Of a DNA stretch of 64,000 bases, positions 1-12,208 are shown piece by piece. This stretch comes from Hibiscus mutabilis (Eukaryota > Streptophyta > Magnoliopsida > Malvales > Malvaceae), in assembly GCA_019671005.1 (NCBI GenBank), contig JAGYYJ010002075.1, positions 48,295 through 112,294 on the forward strand, read 5' to 3'. Each line of letters begins with the position of its first letter. Position 1 is the stretch's first letter. The translations under genes and the position numbers were made by a program. The notes under the pieces were generated by a model. The model ran no database searches and was not told where the DNA came from. It saw nothing but the letters and a program-made list of their open reading frames with translations.

Positions 1-1436
1 TTGCCATCAACCTTCTAATTGGTCTAAATTTGTCATCAAATTTTATTTTTTGACTTGTTTATACTACGTTGTCGTTAACTCCTTAACGAGATTATGACAT
101 GGCGCACGACTTGATGACTTGGATGCTAAAACAAAACGACGTCGTTTTGGTGCCGCTATTTTGATACTAAATGGCCCAAAACGGCGATGTTTTGCTGGAG
201 GAAAATATAGAAAAATTATGCACTCTATGGGATTTAAACTTGGAACCTTTAGAATTAAAGGCAACCTCCTAATCACTAAGCAAACTTAACATCTTTGTTT
301 TGTTTCCAGCACAAATAATATCTATTTCAAAATGCAGTTGAGATTAATTCAATTTATTTTATTATATAAATAGTATTACTCTATATAAATAATATAAATA
401 TATTATAAATAATATTAATATACATATAATAATATTAATATATATAATTAATGAATAAAAAATTTATATTAAATAAAAAAATTATATTATTAATAATATT
501 AAATATATAAATAAATAAATAATATATTATTATAAAAACTAAAAACTAATTTTCAAAAAAAACCCAAAATTTACAAAAAAAATCCCAAAATCCACCAAAA
601 CATTAAACTCTAACCTATAAACCCTAAATCATAAACCCTAAAACCATCAACCCATTAGCAGCCAAAATGGATGGATTTGGAGTTTAGGTTTTAAAGTTTT
701 GGTGAATTTTTTATTTTTTTTGTAAATTTTGGGAAATTTTAGATTTTTTAAAATCAGTTTTTTAGTTTTAATAATAATATATTATTTGTTTATATATTAA
801 ACTTTAGGCACTTATTTTTTAAAAAATACTTTAAGCACCTAAAGTTCAAAAAATGTATACTTTAAACGTTTATTTTTCATTTAAGCCTTTCATTTTATAC
901 TATTTATCTTATTATTGTGGGTTGGGCATTGAGGTTTGAACCGTTATTTAATTCTAAAGCCCATAAAAAATTGATTAAAAGTAATTATAAGTAGGGTAAA
1001 CTATGTTAGGTGCCATCAAATTATTTGGGTGATTTGTTTTATCACAAACTTTTAATTGGTCCAAATTTGTCATCAAACTTTATTTTTCGACTCGTTTATA
1101 CCACCGCACCGTTAACTCCTTAACAGAACGATGACATGGCGCACGACATAATAACTTGAATGCTAGAACAAAACAATGTCATTTTGGTGCCGCTATTTTG
1201 ATACTAAATGACCCAAAACGGCATCATTTTACTGGAGGAAAATATAAAAAAAATATGCACTCAATAGTATTTGAACCTAGAACCTTCAAAATTAAAGGCA
1301 AACTCTTAATCACTAAGTCAACTTAACATCTTTGTTTGTTTCTAACACAAATAATATATATTTCAAACTACAATTTATCATATAAATAATATTACTCTAT
1401 ATAAATAATATAAATATATTAGAAACGTATTAGTAT
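1..1436. repeat. Direct repeat pair of about 430 bp, 1 kb apart
   Basis: Bases 1-440 and about 1011-1430 are two diverged copies of the same sequence. Both read through a tract about unmet ATG-poor text such as GACATGGCGCACGAC, TGGTGCCGCTATTTTGATAC and CTGGAGGAAAATATA, then the same AT-rich tail. Between them lies AT-rich DNA (360-540 is almost pure A/T) and a degenerate CCCTAAA-like stretch. The layout could be two copies of one non-autonomous element or the two ends of a larger one. No reading frame of interest was seen. The left end of copy 1 may continue outside the window. Confidence 0.65.
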
Positions 1437-1820
1437 ATGTTTCGCAATTTTTACAAAATAGTCCCCAAGTCCCTAAAATCTCCCAAATCCAAACCCCCAA
1501 ATTGTCCCCGCTTCGACCTCCGATCGCCGCCCCTAAGCCTACCCTTTTGGTCGTCGGACCTAGCCGGTCGCTTCCCCCATCACGGCGTCATCGAAAAGGA
1601 CGAACGGTGTAGCAACTGAACGTCGATTTTGCGTTCAACGTTCGGTTGCCACGCCGTTCATCGTTTTCGACAATGTCGTGATAGGGAAAACGACCGACTA
1701 GGTCTGATGACCAAAGGGGTAAGCTTAGGGGCGGTGATTGCCAGCGAAAGCGGTGGCAATTTGGGGTTTGTGAGATTTTAGAGATTTGGGGACTGTTTTA
1801 TAAAAATTGAAAATTTTAAA
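1437..1820. repeat. GC-rich foldback (inverted-repeat) element
   Basis: The left arm (AATTTTTACAAAATAGTCCC, then CCAAATCCAAACCCCC) is matched in reverse complement by the right arm near 1755-1810 (GGGGTTTGTGAGATTTTAGA, then GGGGACTGTTTTATAAAAAT). Inner parts also pair (GACGAACGGTGTAGC against the complement near 1640-1660). The whole block is a GC-rich island of about 380 bp in very AT-rich surroundings. It contains a 60-codon open frame that looks like chance. A related block sits at 18935-19300. It is probably a MITE-like foldback element. The family is not recognised. Confidence 0.5.
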
Positions 1821-4080
1821 GAATTTATGAAAAATTAAAAATAATAAATTGTTTTAAGTTTTCAATTTTGAAAAAAAAATAAACATGCCCCACGTGTTAA
1901 GCATTGATTGGTTAACAAATTATTAATACACTTTTAACGGCCATGCACCTAAAATTGTAACTGTTGAAATTTTAGGCACTTAAAACTATAACGGTTGAAA
2001 CTTTGGGCACCTATTTTTATAAAAAAATACTTTAGGCACATAAAGTTAAAAAAAGGTATACTTTAGGCACCTATTTGTGATTTAAGCCAAAATGAAATAC
2101 TGTGTTGACCTAAACTAATAAAATATAATATATACATATTAGAAGTTGAAAGATAAATTTATAATAAATTAAAAATAAATTAAAATTTTAAAAAATATAT
2201 AAAATTTAAAAAGTACGCCCGTCCATAACATCTTTCAATCCATATCTAATAATATCCAACACATATTGATTCTTTATTTTGACATAACTTTTATTTTAGT
2301 AGTTAAAACATATTAATCATTTTTCCCAATAAGGATATATTTTTAAAGATAAAATTATTGTATAACATTGTCGTACCATGGCAAAACTCGGTGTTATTTA
2401 TTGAAAAATCGTTCTTTTAACAATTTTTATCTAGGGAAGAAAAAAAAAAGGGGATTGCTCCTACTGAGACTAGAAACCATAACCTAAGGAAAGAGATTGG
2501 ATGTCAACAGGAGTTTTTAACCACTTACTTCAAGTTGTGTTGATATTGAGGAAATGTTTTAAAATATCTAATTTTAAGGGAGCCAACAATATAAATTATA
2601 TGCTTTTAAGAGACTAAAATACAATTTTACTATTACCCCTACTTAAAAAAATTTTAAGTTTTAAAAATTTTAGGGGTTATGACCCCGCCGGTTTTCATTA
2701 GGTATCGCCTCTAGTTTTATATAAGAGAAAAACTTCAATACACATGCTGTGTAAACTATAAGTCTTTTAACTGTAGGGGTTAGAGTTTAATTTAGGGGTT
2801 TAAGTTGTAAAGTTTAGAATTTAAGTTTAGGGTTTTGAATTTAGGGTTTATTTTTTTAGAATTTAAGGTTAATTTTAATTTATAGTACAAATAAGCAGCC
2901 TCGTGTTGCCTGTTTATCAAATTAAAACGCTTTATATAATTCATTCAAAATTAATCTTTAAATTTGTTTGTAGATTAAAATATTCACTTGACAATATATA
3001 AAACATTAATTCTATTTTAGTTAAAAAAATATATTTTATTATTAGATTATTATAATATTAATTCAAGGGGGAAAAGTATAGATAATTAGATATAGATATA
3101 AATAGATATTTATTTTCCAAATATGGTGGAATACTCCGAAAGCAAACAAAGGTATTCACTAACCTAAATCGTCACGTAATCTTCCAAAGGCAAACCAACA
3201 AAACAAGCCTTATCTTTCGTGGCGGAATTATCGTTACGGTCGTCGCTACACGAGCTTTCTAGCTTAACCTGAACCAAACACCCCCTTGTTTTTCACACAT
3301 AACATCTGTTTTTTATTTGATATTTAAAGTATATATGAATTAAAAAGTATATGTAGACCTTTTATTTAATTTAAAAATAAAAAAATATTTTTGTCCTTAT
3401 AATTATAAATATTTTATAATTCAAACCTTTTTTAATTTTATTAATGGAACTGGTGTTCAATTAATTTGTATATTAAATCCAATTAGAAGCTTTAATTAGT
3501 ATAGATATTAAATTCATATATACTTTACAAATAAACTTGTTCAATTTTAGATATTTTTTTTGTACTGAAATTATTTGTCGAAACTTTTAAATATATATTT
3601 AGTAGTATATATTTACAGACATAAAAAATAAAATAATCATTTAAGAATATTTTTCGATGGGATTATAATTTCACAACACTTATTAAAACATACAATATAT
3701 ATAATTATCAATTCGTTAAGTGAGTTGAGTTTTTAAGTCCTTAAGTACATTTAGAGGTTAATAATTTAAATCTTAACTTTGTGAATAATTTTTTATTAAA
3801 TAATATTATAATATTATTCTCAAAATAATTACAGAGATCCGAATCCATACAAAGGGTGAAACGGATGATCATCCCTGATCACTAGGCATTGATGGATCAC
3901 TAGGCATTGATGAATCTCGCAAATAAATTTTTTTATTATACTCGATTGTGATTAATCGATTAATAATTTAAATATTGGTCCTTATAAAAATACAATATTT
4001 ATTTTTAATTATTATTATATAATTGATTTTTCATATTTACAAATAAATCTAAAATGATAATATGGTAAATTACGAGCACA
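1821..4080. other. Intergenic AT-rich DNA, no gene seen
   Basis: No coding region was recognised. It holds fragments of a MITE family with CTTTAGGCACCTA repeats (about 1970-2090), a TTTAGGG-like degenerate stretch (about 2760-2890) and an exact 18 bp tandem duplication (GATCACTAGGCATTGATG twice at 3877-3912). The rest is A/T-rich. Confidence 0.5.
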
Positions 4081-4208
4081 CAAAACCCTTAGTTTCCACT
4101 CAACCTTATCTTTCTCCTCTTCCTTAAAAGTCCGGCATTTCGCAAATTTCAGTAACCCAATCCGAATTTTACCATATCTTATCCTAAAACCCTAATTCTC
4201 TATCTCCC
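4081..4208 (+). promoter_or_regulatory. Probable leader of the TOC120/132 gene
   Basis: A pyrimidine-rich stretch (CTTATCTTTCTCCTCTTCC and similar) directly upstream of the ATG at 4209 looks like a plant 5' untranslated leader. The exact transcription start cannot be read from sequence. No clear TATA box was assigned. Confidence 0.35.
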
Positions 4209-7200
4209 ATGGACGCCGAGCTGTCTGCCCCGGAAATCGTCTCTTCGTCGCTGTCTTCCTCTCCAGGTTCTTCTTCGTCTTTAGCTTCGAACGATGATTC
4301 TAGGTTGATAACTAGTTCAGTTAGCGAACATGCTTGGAAAGATGATGAGAATGGTAAAACTAATGGTAGCGAGAATGGTGAGGGGTTGTTTGAAACAACA
4401 CCCCAGAGGCCGTTTGTGGCCGACCCTTTTGTTAGCGATATTAGTGATGCCCCTTTTGTTGGTTCTGATGGTTCTAATGTGATTTTGAAAGATGGCTATC
4501 TTGGGGGTGGTGATAATGGTTTAGATGAATTTAGAGGCGAGGGGTCGATGGAAAAGCCTGATTTTGGAAGCGTTGGTAATGTGGATAAGGAGGGCAAGGT
4601 GGAAATGGGCTCCGTTGTTGAAGCTGACCAATCTGTTTCACCAATGGAAAACGCAGAGGAAGGTGGAATTGGGATGGTTGAGAACAATTCGGTCATAGGT
4701 GATGGACCTAAGCTTGTCAATCCTATGATTGCGGAAGGAGGAGATTGTAAGGTGCTTGAAGCCGATGTTCAGAAATTTTCCAGTGGAGAGGACTTGGCTG
4801 TTGATGCAACGCCTTTAACTGGAGATGCTTTGGGCATTCAGACATCTGAGATTAAGGAGGCAGAGGTGGTTCCAGTTTCTGAGAAAGCAAGCTTGGACGG
4901 TGGTTTTTATCAGCTTAGTCATGATAAGGCGACTGATGGAATTGAAACTACTGAGGTCTTGGCTCCGGAACAGACTTCAGAAATTGATCCCGAGAGGAAA
5001 GCTGATGCTGCTAGTGGGAGTCTGTTTGGCAAAGATGATTCTGGAACTGAGATAAACGACCTCAAAGAGGAGGCGGGTATAGATATGTTGGAACAAGCAT
5101 CTCCCGATAAAATAGATGGAGGGGGTGGAGATGGAATTCGGCCAATGGATCATTCTTCTCAACCTACTGAAATGATGTCAGCTCGTGAAATGGAGAATTC
5201 TGATAGTGATTTTCAAAGCAAAAGATCGGTCACCATGGCAGTAGAAGAATCTCATTCACCTAAGTCTGTGGAACAAACTACAGTTTCTGAAGGTGAAATG
5301 GAAGAGACACACCATCAGAATGAAGGCATTGAAATTGGAGGCTCAGATACCGATGGAGAGACCGAAGGGATGTTCTTTGAAAATGCTGAAACTGCTGAGC
5401 AATTCTTGGAGGAGCTAGAGAGAGAATCTGCCATTGCTTCTCACTCAGGTGTTGATACTTCTCATGACCATTCTCAGACAATTGATGGTCAGATTGTCAC
5501 CGATTCAGATGAAGAAGGGAATACTGATGAAGAAGGGGAGGGGAAGGAGTTATTTGATTCTGCTGCTTTGGTTGCCCTCCTGAAAGCAGCAACTGGTGGT
5601 GGCTCTGACGGCAGTGACATTACTATAACCTCTCAAGATGGATCCAGGCTTTTCTCTGTTGAACGTCCTGCGGGTTTAGGATCCTCACTGCAAAATGCAA
5701 GATCTGCATCTCGACCAAACAGGCCCAACATATTTAGTCCTTCTGCTGTAACAAGTCAGAGAGACTCCAACAATTTGAGTGAAGAAGATAAAATAAAATT
5801 GGAAAAGTTGCAGCTTAAAAGAGTGAAATTCTTGAGACTCGTTCAGAGGCTCAGACTTTCAACAGAAGATTCTATAGCAGCACAAGTTCTTTATAGACTG
5901 GCACTTGTTGCGGGGAGGCAAACCAGTGAACTGTTTAGCTTTGATTCTGCAAAGAGGAAAGCTCTGGAGCTTGAAACAGAGGGTAAAGATGATTTAGATT
6001 TCTCCTTAAACATACTTGTGCTAGGGAAGATTGGCGTGGGCAAGAGCGCCACAATTAATTCAATCTTTGGTGAGGTGAAGACCTCAATTGATGCATTTGA
6101 ACCTGCCACTGCAGTTGTGAAAGAGATTTCAGGAATAATAGATGGTGTGAAATTGAGGATCATTGATACCCCAGGTTTGAAATCTTCAGCCATGGAGCAA
6201 GGGGCAAATCGCAAGGTCCTAGCTTCTATACAACAATTCATAAAGAAGTTTCCCCCTGATGTTGTTGTCTATGTCGATCGGTTGGACACCCAGACCCGGG
6301 ATCTTAATGATCTGCCATTGTTAAGGTCAATCACTAATTCTCTTGGGTCCTCTATCTGGAAAAATGCTTTAATTGCTTTGACTCATGCTGCTTCTGCGCC
6401 CCCTGAAGGACCATCTGGCTCACCTTTGAGTTATGAGGTGTTTGTTGCCCAACGTTCCCATGTTGTTCAGCAGTCTGTTGCTCAGGCCGTTGGTGATCTA
6501 CGCATGATGAATCCAAGTTTGATGAATCCTGTTTGTCTTGTTGAAAATCATCCATCATGCCGAAAGAATCGAGATGGCCAGAAGGTTCTTCCTAATGGTC
6601 AAACTTGGAGACCTCAACTATTGTTGTTATGCTACTCTATCAAAGTCTTATCTGAAGCAAATTCTCTCTCCAAACCTCAAGATCCATTTGACCATCGGAC
6701 GCTCTTTGGTTTTCGTGTTCGATCTCCTCCTCTTCCATACTTGTTATCTTGGTTGTTGCAGTCTCGTAGCCATCCTAAACTCTCCACTGATCAGGGTGGC
6801 GAGAATGGTGACTCAGATATTGATATGGCTGATTTATCTGATTCGGATCAAGAAGAAGACGAGGATGAGTATGATCGGCTCCCGCCATTCAGACCTCTAA
6901 GGAAAGTGCAGCTTGGTAAGCTTACCAAGGAGCAAAGGAAGGCATATTTTGAGGAGTATGATTACCGTGTGAAGCTCCTCCAGAAAAAGCAGTGGAGGGA
7001 GGAGTTGAGAAGAATGAGAGAGATGAAGAAAGGAAAGCCTGTCGTTGATGAATATGGTAACATGGGGAAAGATGTTGATCAGGAAAATGGTGGTCCGGCG
7101 GCTGTGCCAGTTCCATTACCTGATATGGTCCTGCCACCTTCCTTTGATGCTAATAATCCAGCTTACAGGTACCGTTTCTTGGAACCAACTAATCAGTTCA

Positions 7201-7940
7201 TGGCGAGGCCGGTTTTGGACACTCATGGTTGGGACCATGATTGTGGCTATGATGGTGTTAATGTTGAACATAGTCTAGCCATTGCCAGCCAGTTTCCTGC
7301 TGCAGTGTCTGTGCAACTCACCAAGGATAAGAAAGAGTTTAACATCCATTTGGATTCTTCAGTTTCTGCCAAGCATGGTGAAAATGGATCATCCATGGCT
7401 GGCTTTGACATCCAAAATGTTGGAAAGCAGTTAGCTTATGTTTTCAGAGGCGAGACCAAATTCAAAAATCTCAAAAAGAACAAAACAGCTGCTGGCTTTT
7501 CTGTCACTTTTCTAGGTGAGAATGTTGCAACTGGACTCAAACTTGAGGATCATATTGTTGTTGGAAAGCGGCTTATGTTAGTTGGTAGCACTGGGACTGT
7601 TAGATCTAAAGGTGATGCAGCATATGGAGCCAACCTAGAAATGCAGCTCCGAGACGCAGATTTTCCAATCGGCCAGGATCAATCCTCCTTGGGGTTGTCT
7701 CTAGTCAAATGGAGAGGGGACTTGGCATTGGGTGCCAATTTTCAGTCTCAGATTTCCGTTGGACGGAGTTCAAAAATAGCTGTTCGTGCGGGACTGAACA
7801 ACAAGATGAGCGGACAGATAACTGTTCGAACAAGCAGCTCGGATCAACTTCAGATCACACTCGCTGGTATTCTTCCTATTGCCTTGGCAATTTATAAACG
7901 TATGAGGTCTGGGGTTGGTGACAACTATTCGATGTATTAG
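4209..7940 (+). CDS. TOC132: Chloroplast preprotein import receptor GTPase, TOC120/TOC132 type
   Basis: An intact, intronless gene of 1243 codons. The family sits in the outer chloroplast envelope, binds transit peptides and uses GTP to feed preproteins into the TOC75 channel; TOC120/132 members favour housekeeping (non-photosynthetic) preproteins. Domains seen: a long acidic N-terminal A domain (about residues 1-560, rich in D/E/S/G); an AIG1/Toc GTPase G domain with P-loop GKIGVGKS at 606-613, DTPG at 653-656 and THAAS (the G4 position in this family) at 725-729; an acidic linker with a DQEEDEDEYD run near 880; and a C-terminal M domain (about 930-1243). The length fits TOC132 better than the longer TOC159, but I cannot separate TOC120 from TOC132 without a tree. 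The ATG at 4209 follows a CT-rich leader. This is a likely functional gene. Confidence 0.93.
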   Translation: MDAELSAPEIVSSSLSSSPGSSSSLASNDDSRLITSSVSEHAWKDDENGKTNGSENGEGLFETTPQRPFVADPFVSDISDAPFVGSDGSNVILKDGYLGGGDNGLDEFRGEGSMEKPDFGSVGNVDKEGKVEMGSVVEADQSVSPMENAEEGGIGMVENNSVIGDGPKLVNPMIAEGGDCKVLEADVQKFSSGEDLAVDATPLTGDALGIQTSEIKEAEVVPVSEKASLDGGFYQLSHDKATDGIETTEVLAPEQTSEIDPERKADAASGSLFGKDDSGTEINDLKEEAGIDMLEQASPDKIDGGGGDGIRPMDHSSQPTEMMSAREMENSDSDFQSKRSVTMAVEESHSPKSVEQTTVSEGEMEETHHQNEGIEIGGSDTDGETEGMFFENAETAEQFLEELERESAIASHSGVDTSHDHSQTIDGQIVTDSDEEGNTDEEGEGKELFDSAALVALLKAATGGGSDGSDITITSQDGSRLFSVERPAGLGSSLQNARSASRPNRPNIFSPSAVTSQRDSNNLSEEDKIKLEKLQLKRVKFLRLVQRLRLSTEDSIAAQVLYRLALVAGRQTSELFSFDSAKRKALELETEGKDDLDFSLNILVLGKIGVGKSATINSIFGEVKTSIDAFEPATAVVKEISGIIDGVKLRIIDTPGLKSSAMEQGANRKVLASIQQFIKKFPPDVVVYVDRLDTQTRDLNDLPLLRSITNSLGSSIWKNALIALTHAASAPPEGPSGSPLSYEVFVAQRSHVVQQSVAQAVGDLRMMNPSLMNPVCLVENHPSCRKNRDGQKVLPNGQTWRPQLLLLCYSIKVLSEANSLSKPQDPFDHRTLFGFRVRSPPLPYLLSWLLQSRSHPKLSTDQGGENGDSDIDMADLSDSDQEEDEDEYDRLPPFRPLRKVQLGKLTKEQRKAYFEEYDYRVKLLQKKQWREELRRMREMKKGKPVVDEYGNMGKDVDQENGGPAAVPVPLPDMVLPPSFDANNPAYRYRFLEPTNQFMARPVLDTHGWDHDCGYDGVNVEHSLAIASQFPAAVSVQLTKDKKEFNIHLDSSVSAKHGENGSSMAGFDIQNVGKQLAYVFRGETKFKNLKKNKTAAGFSVTFLGENVATGLKLEDHIVVGKRLMLVGSTGTVRSKGDAAYGANLEMQLRDADFPIGQDQSSLGLSLVKWRGDLALGANFQSQISVGRSSKIAVRAGLNNKMSGQITVRTSSSDQLQITLAGILPIALAIYKRMRSGVGDNYSMY

Positions 7941-8509
7941 CTTATTAGATCAGATTTTATATTCGAGGCATTGATTGGATTTCGTGAATAATATGCTTTA
8001 GATTACTTTTGAGCAAGAACTACTGCTTTGATGAGATATTCATTTTTGTTGCTTAATAAATGTTGTTTAAGCATGGTGAGTTATTGCTTTTATGAATATG
8101 AATTCTACATTTTAGCAGAGGCATCTCCATGTCTAGATCTTTGTAGCCTACTGGCCTTTGAAATATATTGCAACCACATGTTTGGTGTTTTCTGCTGTTA
8201 CTGCTGTAAATTCTGTGCTTTAATGTGTCATAATGTTTGGAATGGAAATCGTCTGCCCCTACCTCTTCCATGCCTCTACATTAAAATTAAGTTTATGGTT
8301 TATGGTGTATTTTTTAGGGTTTAAGGTTTAGAATTTAAATTTTAAGGTTAGAGTCAAAATTTAATTTTTTAATATTTTTTAGTTGGAGAATGGAAGGAGG
8401 CATACTTAGGGGTCATAGAATTTTTGTCCGAATGTTTGTGGCCTTTTAGCAACTGTTTTGTTCGGTTTTAAAAATAAATTGTAGTTAGGGTAAACTATCA
8501 CTCAATTAT

Positions 8510-8720
8510 AGGTAAAGTTACATTTAGATCACCTAATTATTAAAAATTATATTTGAGTTACTCAGTTATGGATAATGTTACATTAAGGTCACCTAATTAT
8601 TAAAAGTTACATTTAGGTTACTCGATTATGGGTAAAGTTATATTTGAGTTACCCAATTATTAAAAGTTATACTTGAGTCACTTAACTATGGGTAATGTTA
8701 TATTTGGGTGACCCAAATTA
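8510..8720. repeat. Tandem repeat, period about 60 bp
   Basis: Three to four diverged copies of a 60 bp unit. Each unit contains GTTACATTTAGRTCACCTAA followed by a half-unit of similar design (TATATTTGAGTTACTCAGTT), so a roughly 30 bp sub-period is visible. The start (GGGTAAACTATCACTC) resembles an end of a dispersed repeat. No coding potential. Confidence 0.6.
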
Positions 8721-9353
8721 GTCTTACCCATAAATATAAAAATTAAAAGTATTTATAAAGTATTAAAAATTGAACAATTTCATTGAAAAAAATCTTCTAC
8801 TTTGTCAGTCGGAGTATTATCATTTGTTAAAAACATTTCAGTAAAATCATCCTTGTATTAGAGTAACAATAAAACTCGTTTCTTTTGTTTTTCTACATCA
8901 AATTAATGCTTATTAATATTTGAAGTAAAAAAAATGAAGGAGAATTTTGATTTTATTACTATTTTAATGAAAGGATGATTTCATTGAAAATCTGTTCAAT
9001 GAATATTAGTAGGCTTAGAATAACCAGAAATAGTCAAATACTTTTTCGATGGTTTTTATAAATATTTTGAAATTTTGATTTTTTTTATATTTATAATTTT
9101 TTATATTTATAATTTTTACTTAATTTTTAAATTTATTATAGTATTTTTATTTTTAATATTTTACGATTATATAAATATTTTGAAAATTTTAAAAATTTTA
9201 TTTTTTAGCTTAAGTATTAAATAAGTTATCGAACATTCAATTAAAATGAACTACGCCCCTGAACTCGGTAAAATAGCCAATTATGCTCTCAAAGTTGGTT
9301 AAAAAAATTAATTCAGCCTCTCTGCGACATCATCATCACATATGTATGGTTAT

Positions 9354-9425
9354 GTTAGCATCCTGGACTGCCACGTCAGCATAGTGGACCGCTACATCAG
9401 CACTGTTAACTGTCACGTCAGTACT
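9354..9425. repeat. 21 bp tandem repeat, about 3.5 copies
   Basis: Successive 21-mers GTTAGCATCCTGGACTGCCAC, GTCAGCATAGTGGACCGCTAC and ATCAGCACTGTTAACTGTCAC, then a partial fourth copy. They lie inside a repeat of the kind that carries CACGTCAGC motifs in many plant transposon ends. Confidence 0.65.
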
Positions 9426-9934
9426 TTAATGGTCAATGCTGGTCAAAGAACAAAATTGTTGTAATTGAATGACTTCGAAGTTAAAATTGATGCAAAAAAA
9501 TAATGGCAATATTACTGATTTGAGTTTACTACAAGGAAAAATTTAACCCTTTTAACTTAAAATAAAATAGGAAGTATTGAAATTGTTCTTCACTGCTTTA
9601 CATTTCTTTCATTGAAAATTATTTAACAAATAGTTTTAGATTATCAAACATATTTTTAAATATTAAAGAACTGAAATTATAATTTTAAATTGACGACTTA
9701 ACGATTAGATCATGATATCGTATTTTATTATTATTTATGTTTGAGTTTAAACTCAATTTATATTTAAATCGGAAATATGTGTAGTTAGACTTTTTGATAA
9801 TTACGACAATAATTTCAAACATTCAATTTTTAAACTAAACCATTTAAAATCACTTTTCAAAGCAACGCCAAGCTGACCTATCTCAATTGAGAATATGAGA
9901 TTGCTCTTGTGTGCACGCAACTTGTTTTTTTTTA

Positions 9935-12208
9935 GGGTCCGTTTGTTTCACTGTAATTGGCTTTCCGGAAAATCAATTTTGGAAAGTGAACTACATTTTC
10001 TGAAAAATAAGTTACGAAAAGTATTTTTTGGTGTTTGGATGTTGCTGTGTAATTCAATTTCCGCTGTTTGGTAAATTTTGCTGAAAATATTTTAAGAAAT
10101 ATGTTTTTAGTAGAACAAGCACACAAATTTTTTAAATTTTTATGAGTTAATTTTATCTATAAAATCATATTTTGTAAAATTTTAAATCTATAGTACAATG
10201 TTTTATTTTTTACAAGTACATCAAATTATATTTTGAATGATGTCATGTTTTGTTTAGAATTTTAGTTATCATGATCTTATTTTGATTAGTTGTGAAATTG
10301 TATGAATACACTTGTACACATAAACAATGAAATTATATTTTGAATAATCAAAGATCTAATGTTCACAAGGATATCTAAAAAAAAACTTAAGTTTAGATAT
10401 TAAGCACAAGATGCATTACATGTACAACAACCGGTGACCATACTATGTTTTTCCCCAAAGAGAAGTGGTCTTTTTCACATATACAACGACCAACAACACC
10501 TTTTTCCTCCATATATGAACATGTGAAATTGTTATTATGGACATGAAGCATGACAAATATAGTTACAATTCGGATAGTAATAGATACTTTTTAACAAAAG
10601 TAAGAGGGTGCTCATGCTCATCCTCTTCAATGCTACTCTCGAGTTTGACAGAAGGATTTCTGCAATAACACATCTTACATGAGTTTGGTAAGGAAAAATC
10701 ATATAATCACAAAGAAGTTGTAATAAAAAGAAAATGAACTCCATAAAAATTCAAGTTCAAATAAATTAACCAATGACACTTGTATCATTACAATTTTTTA
10801 GATATATCGTTCTTTGGTAAATGATAAAAAATATATATGTAAAAACTAATCATTTGAAGCTATGAAAACCAAATGTTCTACAATATCCCAAATGCGAGAA
10901 TAAAGCCATCACAAGGCAGCTAGCTAGTAAAGTTGTTGTTTTGCACAATATCCATCGACATTTAGACACTATTTTAACGCAAGATCCAAACATCCAAGTA
11001 TAAAGAAAGAAAAACAAAACAATTTCCATCAGTACTCAAACTATCCCTTTTCACAACAGACTCTTCCCACTCGATGTAAAATTAAGATTAAGGATTTCCA
11101 CTATTGATCACTTAGAAATGTGAGTATTTAAGTTTATATGATTATCATATAACAATGGTTGCCTTTAGCATTTGCATTGTCTTTATGCCCCCATAGCAAG
11201 CTAAGCTTCCCTCTCATCTTTAAGAATTTGACATGAAATTCTAGTTTAGAACAAAAGAAGTTCCTTAAATTCCAAAATTCAATTAAAGAGGACAATTATA
11301 AAAAAAAAATGTGGGGTGTTTAAGGTTTGACCCCCATAGTTTTTCACCAGTAACACAACGTGCAAAGGCATATCAATTGCAATTCACAACTAAAATCATA
11401 AACTTTTAAAACTATTACTTAATTAGCACTACCCTTACAAGAACAAAACAAGATGTGATTCCTGCATAATTTAATCTACAAAAGAAAATGAAATAGTTTC
11501 ATTTCAATTAACACAATCCAGCTTACACAGAAATATTTTCATGTTTATGTTCCTTATTTTTTTAATCTTCCAAAATTTTGACTTGGTTTTAGTAACAAAA
11601 TAACCCAAAAAATCCTACATCAAAAGATAAAGTAGACAATAAAATCTTAACATTGAACACTAAAAGTTGAAATAAAATAAAATATTAACTTGGATGAGTC
11701 TGCACAAATTCTTATTACAAAGATAATTTTTTTGAAGGGGTGGAAGAGAAAAATGGTAAAAGAAAGTGAGGTACAAGACATTGTTTATGGGTTCCAGTTA
11801 GAACAACTTGAAAAAGGTTTCAATCTTTGAGTTTTGAAACTGGATTTCAAATCTCATTCAAAGCTGATTCCATTGCAGTCTAAAGGAAAGAATATACACA
11901 GATAAGTTGAACGGAAGATGAACCGAAGATACAAACCTGAGTTAGCGTCGCATGCGAGGGAAAAGTGTCGGTGCCGACGAGGGAGAAGCGCCAACGAGAG
12001 ATACTGTTTTTGGGTGGTGTTGCTGTAAAGAGAAATGGGAAAGTGTACTACCAATTTTATATCCGTAGTACATTTTACCGAAAATGCAAAGGGTCTTCCT
12101 TCCCCACGGAAAATGAATTATTTTTCAGAATTCACTTTACCCATATCAAACACCGAAAAATAGGAAAAGGAAATTCCAGAAAACGATTTACGCGAAACAA
12201 ACAGACCC
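9935..12208. mobile_element. PIF/Harbinger-like non-autonomous DNA transposon
   Basis: The element starts GGGTCCGTTTGTTTCACTG and ends with the complement of GGGTCTGTTTGTTTCGCG, giving terminal inverted repeats. It is flanked on both sides by TTA (9932-9934 and 12209-12211), the 3 bp target duplication typical of PIF/Harbinger elements. It is 2274 bp long and shows no DDE transposase frame. On the minus strand, 11880-12050 is a relatively GC-rich, exon-like patch followed by CAG/GTTTGT, which may be a remnant of a 5' exon of the parent element or of a captured gene. The rest is AT-rich. Confidence 0.7.

Larger units (their letters stand above)
7941..9930. other. Intergenic DNA with TE remnants and short tandem repeats
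   Basis: After the TOC gene (3' untranslated region probably within the first 200-300 bases) no further gene was seen. A degenerate TTTAGGG-like tract lies at 8310-8360. Tandem repeats at 8510-8720 and 9354-9425 are listed separately. The remainder is A/T-rich with no supported feature. Confidence 0.5.

Noticed and set aside
2760..2890. Interstitial telomere
   Set aside because: Units are too degenerate and AT-rich; they match the foldback MITE family better than true TTTAGGG arrays.
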